DNA of 36,881 nucleotides. It comes from Azolla pinnata (taxonomy: Eukaryota > Streptophyta > Polypodiopsida > Salviniales > Salviniaceae). This document shows, piece by piece, positions 14,101-22,324 of the stretch. A model generated the notes under the pieces. It saw nothing but the letters and a program-made list of their open reading frames with translations. It did not search any database and had not been told where the DNA came from. The translations under genes and the position numbers were made by a program. Within the stretch, counting starts at the first letter, position 1, and each line of letters opens with the position of its first letter. The DNA lies in the NCBI GenBank assembly GCA_037176905.1, contig JBBBWG010000815.1, positions 1 to 36,881 of the forward strand, given 5' to 3'.

Positions 14101-14768
14101 TAACATCTTTTTGTCATTATCGTGAAGGATTATTTCATTTCAACAAAGAAAGGGTCTTTGAATCTCAAATATATCGGTATGAAGTATCAACAACTCATCG
14201 ATGCGGACTTGTTTCTAATCTAGAAGTACTAACTTCTGTGTGAAATCTTTCTGTTAATTACGACATGCTTTCAGATCCGACGTACATGATCCGAGCTATT
14301 CCTAGCAATGCATCGGATAACGTGTACTGCACTCTACTGGCACAGAGCGGTATTCACGGTGCGATGGCTGGATATACAGGGTTCACGGTTGCACCCGTGA
14401 ATGGCCGTCATGCATACATCCCTATCTCGGTAATTTTAAATTTCTTTCATCCTTCAAAGAAGACACCTCCTTTTTCCCCTTTGTGAAGAAAGCTCTTCAC
14501 CTAAGGCTGAAACTTCCTAATACTTTGGTGATTGACGCAGAGAGTAACAGAGAAACAGAACCGGGTTAATGTTTATGATAGAATGTGGGCGAGGTTGCTG
14601 TCTACGACGAATCAACCCGCATTTATTGATGCAGAGAAGGACGATGAAGAGACCCCAGTGCCATCTTCAGCTTCGTCTCCACAACTTACCCCTCCCGTTC
14701 ATCAAGAGAGCGGGAATGGGACTGTCATAACAGAAATGGAGCTTGATACAATGGTGAATGTTGAATGA
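8196..14768 (+). CDS. ATP-dependent 6-phosphofructokinase, probable plastid type, 14 exons
   Basis: Phosphorylates fructose 6-phosphate to fructose 1,6-bisphosphate with ATP. Coding exons: 8196-8651, 10831-10877, 10965-11004, 11084-11155, 11305-11442, 11723-11881, 11957-12010, 12093-12161, 12244-12373, 13664-13704, 13814-14035, 14128-14176, 14275-14429, 14541-14768. All introns are GT-AG, and the exons join in frame to 1860 bases (619 aa). Motifs: GGLCPG (221-226), GGDGT (309-313, Asp then Gly at the nucleotide site as in ATP-PFKs; PPi-dependent enzymes have GGDD), the catalytic PKTIDND (337-343) and MGRHSG (384-389). The first ~100 residues are Ser-rich and poor in acidic residues, like a chloroplast transit peptide. 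The body (VVAKN..., [23 protein letters not shown]) is closest in my memory to plant PFK4/PFK5, the plastid pair. At 619 aa it exceeds the usual ~530 aa because of this N-terminus and an acidic/Ser-Pro tail. Plastid targeting is inference. The ATG at 8196 fits best; the frame is open upstream to 7983, but that part is leader-like. Confidence 0.95.
8251..8302 (+). repeat. TCA/ATC microsatellite encoding a Ser run in the PFK N-terminus
   Basis: A run of TCA-type triplets with occasional changes lies inside PFK exon 1 and encodes more than twenty serines with few interruptions in the presumed transit peptide. Triplet slippage here changes length without breaking the frame. A second, shorter TCA-rich run near 8510-8545 encodes further serines. 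Confidence 0.8.
8652..10830 (+). other. Long first intron of PFK with a local 100-base-period duplication
   Basis: This 2179-base intron starts GTAAGA and ends TTTGCAG. It is AT-rich with no coding frame of note. It holds a degenerate direct duplication: a ~54-base block at 9445-9498 recurs at 9545-9598 (shared pieces include taaatct, agatc-atgga and caagaagacc). A weaker echo appears near 9890-9920. A long first intron is usual for plant housekeeping genes and may hold expression-enhancing elements; nothing here proves that. Confidence 0.6.
12374..13663 (+). other. Long ninth intron of PFK
   Basis: This 1290-base GT-AG intron separates LMGRHSG from [13 protein letters not shown]. It is AT-rich. 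I see no open frame, terminal inverted repeats or RNA gene in it. The splice falls inside a Gly codon (G / GA), and joining preserves a conserved protein segment. Confidence 0.8.
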
Positions 14769-16137
14769 AGGAAAGGGAAACTTATCCTTTCTCACTGCTG
14801 AATAACACAAAGCTCCAGCTGAATAACATGCGTTTTCTCCGGATGGAATACTAAAACAACTCACAAGGTCAAAAGCTCGGATCAAAGAACGTGAACTTCA
14901 AAACTTCACTTTGCCATCTCACCCTTGTACTCAATCAGTCCACTACTTTGACAAGTTATATGGAGGCCAGACACAGGCCTACTATTATCGATGTCTAAGA
15001 GTTCCAGTCATTCAAACAATTAAAGTTGATTATACTAAAAGATGAACTTGGTGAAGAATAATATTTAATGATCCTAGGATTCTTTCATTAATGGGCTATA
15101 TTTAATGTTTTATCATGCTAATGCATGTCACAAATTTGACCCAACAGATACTGCTCCATATTGAACATTCTTTTACTGACTAGTAATGTGAAACCTTGAC
15201 GTAGAATAGCTGTAGTACAATAAATTTCCCGTCTGTGTGATTGTCTTGTAAAAGATTGGCTTCTAAGATCATCAATAGTGCAAATAACTGAGCTGTTATG
15301 ACCAAAACACATTGAGACTCTCCACCCATTACCCGTAGTTCCTATACACAAACTTGCCGAGAATGCATTTAAAATTCAATCAAACCAATAACCTCCTCCG
15401 TGCTGCAACATGAAAATCTTTTACCTCGACCACATGATAAATTTAGCAGTTCCGGTTTCCAACGCATATCTACTACATTCTGGATGTCGCAAGGAATTTG
15501 ACATTCTTGTTTTAGTATTTTGCCACAATACACTACCTCAAAACCTATTTTCCGATAATTTCTGGGTACCTACGAAATTCAAACAAATTTAAAGAATTTG
15601 GCTTCTTACAGGTTATAGGGAAATTCTCTGACACTGGACGAGGCAATGCAGAGTCAAAATTTGCTGTCATGAAAATCATTACCACAAAACGTGAAAATAG
15701 ATTCAGAGGGAATATTCTACAGCAGTTGAAGCAATTTTTCTTGCAATTTTCTCTTTTTGATTAAGACCAGTAAGATGGGTTTAAATGAATTTTACCATTG
15801 GCTTCACCACCAGATAAAAAAATACCGGTAAGTACTTCACCTTCCCGTACAAAGGAAAGAACTGAAATCACAGATAACCAATGCCATTTGAGGAGTCATC
15901 GATAGATTGAGTTATATCAAATTAGAGTAGGTACTTACCATCTGCCCTGTCAAAACAATTGGCATCAGAATGTTGGTGATTTCGATGGAAATTGCAACAC
16001 AGAATTTTCATGATACAGAAGAAACAATCTTTTAATCACTTTGCATGGTCACAGAAAGAAACATGAAGTGATCAAACTTATTGGCATCAGACAAATCTTT
16101 CCCTTTAGAAATTCTTTGAAGAAATGCACCACCCAAG
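14769..16137. other. Convergent spacer between PFK and PPR genes
   Basis: The plus-strand PFK stop and the minus-strand PPR stop face each other across about 1.37 kb. The 3' UTRs of both must lie here. The sequence is AT-rich with no recognisable gene, repeat array or transposon ends. Confidence 0.5.
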
Positions 16138-19100
16138 TTATTCATCTGATTTTATGACACAATCCTGTTCAACCATTGCATTCACGAGCTCTGTAGCCTC
16201 CTGTTTCCGATCCTTCTTATTCAGCAAACGGAGAAGATGTTGGAGCTGCCGTGACTGTACTTTGACATTACCTATATCCATAACATACTTGCATAATTTT
16301 ATACCTTTATCCAGCTGTCGAGCTCGATTGAGTGCATCAAGAATGGCTGTAGCCTCTCTGGTTACAAGTTTTGGATTAGTTGCTAACAAGTCATCAAACA
16401 TGTCGCCCACATCGTCAAATTTGGATGCAATACTAAATGTCTGCATAAGCATATTGAAACTGCTGATAGGCAGCTGTAATCCTTCACTTTTTAGCTCATT
16501 TAAAAGCTGTTTGGCTTTCTCTAGCTTATACAAATTGCAACAGCCTCGCAACACTATTGCATAACTGCTTATATCAGGAGCACAAACACCACCTTTCATT
16601 ACATCTAGAACTCCTAATGCTTCAGCAAATTTTCCACTTTTGATAAGTCCACGCAGTAGAATATTACAAGAATCAGGAGACAACTTCACTCCGTTCTCTG
16701 ATGCTGATTTAAATTCCTCCATTGCTTTCTCCACCCCATTAACCTTGCACTGGCTCACAATAAACAATTTTTTGGTCTCACCTGTAGCTGCACATCCATC
16801 CGCTTCCATCTCCTCTAGATGCTCAGTTGCTTTATCATATAGTCTCAACTCTAGGTATGCCTTAATGATACAATTATGTGTTACTATGTCCGCTTTAAGA
16901 CCAGTAGCTTTCATCTTTGAAAGAAGTTGCAGAGCCTCGTCCATTTTTTTTTCCTGGCACAAATAGCTGATAAGAGTACTGTACATATCAGGATCTGGGT
17001 TAAGGCCCTTTTCATGTAAGCCTTCACAACAATTAATGGCCTCTTCTACCTTATTGGACTTGAACATAGATTTCACAAACATTTTGTAAGCCTGAAGATT
17101 TGGTGTGCAATCACGTTTTTCCAAATCTTCGATGACTTTCTTTGCAGATTCTGTCTCGTTGAATCGTGCATATGCTGCAAGAGCAGAATTGAAGTAGTCT
17201 ATCTTACCCTCGATACTTTCCTCTGAAATTTTCTGTACAAATTTCTCTGCCCTTTCATAATCACTGGTTTTAATAAAACAAGTCAATGCAGCATCATAAA
17301 CCTTTGGGTTAGGGCTAAAACCAAATGACTGCATGATCCTTGGTATCTCCTCTGCTTTTTCTGCCATACCAGCCTTTCCAAAATAATGAACTAATGTCAC
17401 AAATAATCTTGGATTGATAGGCATGTCATTATCCTTCATTTCCTTTAGAACTTCTAAAGCTTTTTCAAACTTGCCCGATTGGATCAAATTCCTAAACAAT
17501 GTATTGTATACATGTTTGCTGTGTTGATACCCCTCTTGTTTTCCTGCCCAAGAGAAAAATTTCTCTGCAAATTCAGATTCAACATTTTTTACCACCCTTG
17601 ACACCAGCTGATGACTAAGTTTTCCTGAGTATTCACCTAGAGCATCCTCAATTTCTGTACTCCATGGCTTACCGACACAAACTTCTAATACCTCCCTTAA
17701 GTTGCTCTTGGATTTGGGAAAAGTGGTTTGTAGATCTACCTGAGCTTTTGAGACATCGGACTCATTGAAAGAAGAGTCCACTGTCCCAGCTGAGTACGAT
17801 CTGCAATAGAGCTTCCTAGATGCAATACAGAAGTTGCTTACCATCCCATTCACATCCAATTTGGGAGCTACCAATGGAGATGCACCAAGCACCTTACAAG
17901 CCTGCCTACTGCAAAACATAACAATTTAGACAGCAAGTCAAGCCAATCGTTTAAAATGTCTCAATAATAATTTAGAAAGCAAAGAAAAGCTCAGGAACAT
18001 TGATTTATTATACTTCCCCTTTGTAAAAAAATCCCTAAAACCAAAATTTGTAGTTCTATTCTGGAAAAATTAGCCAATATGTAGTATGAGAGAAAAGAAA
18101 CTTGCTGATAATAGCATTTCCAACTTCATCAATGAGGAAGAAAATAGTTTCGTATATGATACCTCCCAAAGTATGGCATTTTTGTATCCTCATGGCATTC
18201 ACTCTCAACTAGACTCTAATCACCATTTCAAAGTTGACAATGGCTTCTTAAATTCATCCTCCACTGAACGTACTTAAAATTATGATCATATGTTCAAGTG
18301 ACGATTTTTAAGCACAAATTTTACTTGGAGAAAAATCGCTTTACAACCTTTGCATGGATTAGGAATTCCATTAACTCACTTCCTGAGTTGACATGCTTAT
18401 GAAAAAATGACAATCATCATATAGAAATCAGCGTTTTAATTTGACACTAATGAATTTGACCTGGGAATACATTTTCTATTAATGAATGCTAGAACCAGTG
18501 CTACCTTCTATTTGTTTCAGGTCTGTTTCAAGATACTTTACAGACACATAATGTTCAGATACATGTTTTCTTGTAAAGAAGGAAAACCAAATCCACATTT
18601 AAGAAATAATGATTATCATCATAAAACTATGTATTCCATGACACTTGTTCAACCAGATCCAGTAACTAAGTCCACGCAAGATATAGATAGTTATTCTTAA
18701 GAGAAACTCTTTTGATCCGCTCGTAATGTAGCCAAAACTCAGAGAGAAAAAGCAATATGAACATAAAAATAAGCAACTTACCTGGAAAGAATATATATTC
18801 CCACCATACCAAACCTAAATATGAATGCGGATCATGAGGAATAAAAGAAGATTGAGAAAGCTATATTCCTGTCAGATCTAGAAGGACTAACCAGAACCTA
18901 ACTGACAAACTTACCGATCTTATCTATGGACACGAGATAAAGCTAAAAGGTCTTTAACTCAAAAAATCACAATTTTCAAATTGATGAGAATTGAACATAC
19001 GAAGCTCTGGTTACGAGAGTCAAATTCATTTTTTCTCTTGAAATAAAGCAGAATCTGGCTCGTAATCTGAATCTTGCAAACAGCAAAGCTATGTCTAGAA

Positions 19101-20066
19101 TGATCTGACTAGAGGCATTGAATCTAATCCCATAGTCACAAATTTCTGAGTTAACAAGCATTTCACTGCCAAGAATCTGGATTGGTGAATCACATTTTTT
19201 GTCTGCTCTAGAAGCAGGCAATATCTACATGGATCAGGTTCATACATAATCTCATTATAAAATCATATGGTTGATCAAACAAGTGGTGATGTAATCTTAT
19301 GAGGTCGATAAATGCAAAGTTCTCATCTAGCACAGCTATGTCAACGTTTTTCAAATTAGGATACGCTGTCTAGAAAGTGCTTTTTCATCGCTAAGAGATA
19401 ATTTTCCATCCGATCTTGGTTACCTCAACAGCTTCACATCATTGTTCGCGGGAAAAGATAGCTAACATCTAATACGTCATTGAAGAAGCACAAAAATCTT
19501 ACCTCGCTTAGACGTTAAGACCACCTGTGTTATGAGATGATTCAAAATGCATTGAACAAAATACGTAAATGTAAAGCAAAAGCACGGGAAGGCTTAGCCA
19601 ATCGTCAACATGTAGAGGCAATAGGCCGTCTGCGATGACTGAAATGCCATAAAATCATTAGTATACACAAGTTAAACGCTTCCCATGACACTTCACTGGA
19701 AAGCACATTGAAGCGTAAAAGACGAGACACATGAACGCTCGGATGGTCTACAAATGTATTGAAACATGCGGTTCGAACACCACGAAGATCATGAAGAAAG
19801 AGAAGAAGCTGGATACGTTAGCGAAATTGCAGAAGCGGGAAGCCGACACCACTCCATCACAAGTCCTCAAAATGGAACCTTTAGATCTCCATGAAAGAGC
19901 ACGAATTGAAATCTGGAGAGGAACGAACGGAACGAAGTCCGCCGATTGGCGAGGAAGCAGGTATACCGTAAGGACAAAACAGCGTATCATACAAGACACC
20001 AGCAGAGAGAGAGAGAGGGAGGGAGGGAGAGAAGAAGACTTACAGGGAGATGCGAGCGGGAGCCAT
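16138..20066 (-). CDS. P-class pentatricopeptide repeat protein, two coding exons
   Basis: Helical-repeat RNA-binding protein of the P class (no E, DYW or SMR tail visible). Such proteins usually act in mitochondria or plastids on RNA stability, splicing or translation. The large exon is 17908-16138. An ATG at 17919 opens it, but the sequence there is TTTTGCAG, a strong splice acceptor ending at 17909. A 23-base coding exon at 20066-20044 begins with ATG and ends at a perfect GTAAGT donor. Joining them gives MAPARISLRQACKVLG in frame, 597 aa in all (1794 bases). The N-terminus is short, basic and Ser/Arg-containing, consistent with an organelle presequence. After about 110 residues come about a dozen degenerate 35-residue PPR motifs (for example YNTLFRNLIQSGKFEKALEVL and YSTLISYLCQEKKMDEALQLL). 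The exact orthologue is not recognised. Extra leader exons or alternative starts within the 2135-base intron are possible. Confidence 0.9.
17909..20043 (-). other. Intron 1 of the PPR gene
   Basis: GTAAGT donor at 20043-20038 and TTTTGCAG acceptor ending at 17909. Two further good donor-like sites occur inside on the minus strand, CCAG/GTAAGT near 18781 and GCGAG/GTAAG near 19500, so alternative leader exons are conceivable. No protein-coding frame of interest was seen. Confidence 0.7.
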
Positions 20067-21955
20067 CGATGGACGTTTGCAGAAAAGCCGGGTTTATGGC
20101 ACAGAAGCCTAGCTCAAAACCCTAAACCTTACCGAAAGGCTACATTACAGAAGCAAATCTCAGCGTATGTGCACCATGCCTGATCGCTCTTGTTTCTAAG
20201 AAGACGAAGGCGGTTTCACATCTGCAGATGAATCCACCGAGAACAAATCTCGTGAAATCCACCGAGAACAAATCGGCACAGAAGCCAGATCACTTGTGAA
20301 ATGGGCCAAACTGTAGTAGGCCTTTGCTTTGATCCATGTTGATATGGAACGTTGCTTTGTCCAAGTGATGAAACCGCTTCGTATCAGCAAAGACAATAGC
20401 CAGATCGCTCGTGGAATCGCGTCTTCGTGTGCTGTATAACAATCCATCGATCCACTCTAGGCAGTAGGTATACATGTGAATTGAGTGGATCTTGTTGTGT
20501 CTTCGTGTGTTGTATAACAGTCCATCGATCCATCCCATCGGCTGGGTGCAGAGGTGAGAGACAGGTTAATGTACACAAGCGAATTGGACCACCAGAGCGA
20601 GTTAGGGCACACATATCACTTGCTTCTTCGTTCCGATGAAACCCCACGAGCGCTTTTTGTGTTTCGTCCGAACCTCCGTCGCATTGTTGTCATATGTCGT
20701 TTCCTGTTTTGTACTCTTGACTAGTTTCGCTGCTCTTTGACTGGAAATCTTTGATTTAAGTGACGGACGGATCTCGGTTCGATGGAGTAAACTAAGATCC
20801 TCTGCATTTCGTTAACCCTGTTCCGGTTATGCGTACCGTATTTATCCAAAACATTGCCGAGTCTTCTTTTACATGCTTTTTGAAGTGACTCGTATGTGGG
20901 CCATTTGTACGTCTTTCGATTCTTACTTGCAAGTGACTCGTATGTGGGCCATTCCATTACTTAATCAAATCAAGGTTTCTATCATGCATCTTGAGGTTTA
21001 CAGTTGTTTTACTTCAAAGCGTCTGACAAGCCCATCGGCGGTGGAATCATCCAACCTCTTAAATTAAAAAGGATCCTTTCTGAGACATTGTCTGTATGAT
21101 GGAGGAGAAGGAGAAGGCCCAATAGATAGGCTGGCTTCAGCCTTTCACAAGAAAGGTGGCAGCATGAGAAGAGAATTGGCCTCCATGAGCAAACAGCTGG
21201 TGTGTAAATTGTCCTGCTTCCTATGCCCGTACTGCGTCTTTACATTTCCGTTTACCTGCCAATAATTCCGATTGTCGGGGGTACGTTTATATAGCTGTTT
21301 TTTTTTTTAACGTATCCGCTTTACTGCGCTTCACCTAAACTGTTTGATATGTGTAATGTACAAGCACTGTTGTTGTTGTTGTGTCGTCAATGTGCATGTT
21401 TTCGGTTACGCATTGAAGAGAGAGCTGGCTCAAGTTACACGCTATTCGGAAGAGCCTCAATCGATCTACTTACCTTGCATGTGGGCCATAAACTTCCAAA
21501 CATGGCGGCGTTTCTCCTGATCTAAGATCAACACACACGAGACACAAGTAGAGCTTGTCCTCCAATTCCACAGTAAGAGTTCATTAGATCATCGCATAAG
21601 ACAAGGTTTCGAGCCGACGATGGATGTCAAGCGACTGATTCGCTGCGCTGTGCTCGACAGTATTATGCACACTGGGGATCGAATCGATAGACTTTATTAT
21701 GCCTTTTGTGAAGCTAGGCCCGCCTCTTGTGCATGGGGCGAGCGATACAAACTGGTTTAAAAAAAATATTGAAGAGCTCTGTGGATGAGAGCCTGTCTAA
21801 TGGGGGGGTGGAATTCAGCTCGCCTGACAGATCTCGACGCCGGAGAGATTCGAGCCAAAGTTTAGCGGAAAATAAGGGGGGTGGGGAAAGAAAACGATTC
21901 GACGATAATATATGGAAGGCCGAATGAGAGCCGTCGATTGGACGAAAAATAAGGG
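20067..21955. other. Spacer with short direct duplications
   Basis: No gene recognised. Three pairs of direct repeats are visible. A ~20-base block around 'atccaccgagaacaaatc' is doubled at 20225-20275. A ~36-base block (tcttcgtgtg-tgtataaca-tccatcgatcca) occurs at about 20420-20456 and 20498-20534. A 23-base block (aagtgactcgtatgtgggcc then att) occurs at 20883-20905 and 20931-20953. The open frames here arise from these repeats and have no protein character. Confidence 0.6.
20116..20128 (+). promoter_or_regulatory. Telo-box next to the PPR start
   Basis: The + strand holds aaaaccctaaacc about 50 bases upstream of the PPR start codon (the gene is on the minus strand). Telo-boxes (AAACCCTA) are known plant promoter elements bound by TRB/Pur-alpha-type proteins, common near starts of translation and growth genes. 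It probably lies in the leader or core promoter. Confidence 0.45.
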
Positions 21956-21956
21956 G

Positions 21957-22311
21957 TTAGGGTTTGAGGGCTTAGGATCATGTTGAGGGTTGAGGGTTGA
22001 GGGTTGAGGGTTGTGGGGTTTAGAGAGCGAGCGATATAAAAAACGCCGTTTTCTTCTAATCTTTGTTTTGTCTGGGGTTTAAGGTTCTTTACGAGTTTGG
22101 GCTCGGGGTTGAGGGTTTTAGGGTATTAGGGTTTTAGGGTTTTAGGGAGAAAGCGACATCTAAACCGCCATTTTTGTCTACCGTTCTTGCCGATTCCTAC
22201 GGGTTCGGTTTTGTTTTTGTTTTTTTAACCACGAGGGACGTGTGCGTCGGGGGAAATCCGGAGCCAGTTTAGGGTTTAGGGTTTTAGGGTTTTAGGGTTT
22301 TAGGGTTTAGG
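21957..22311 (+). repeat. Degenerate interstitial telomere-like repeats
   Basis: Three clusters of G-rich heptamers on the + strand. The first is a run of GGGTTGA units at about 21982-22012. The second, at about 22108-22145, is made of TTTTAGGG and TATTAGGG units. The third, at 22267-22311, is made of TTTAGGG and TTTTAGGG units. They are variants of the plant telomere repeat TTTAGGG. The last ends 13 bases before the stop codon of the minus-strand P450, so it must be in that gene's 3' UTR or terminator. Confidence 0.85.
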
Positions 22312-22324
22312 TCACAGATAGCAG

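Noticed and set aside
19765..19785. GGTTCGAAC as a tRNA B box
   Set aside because: No matching A box or cloverleaf upstream.
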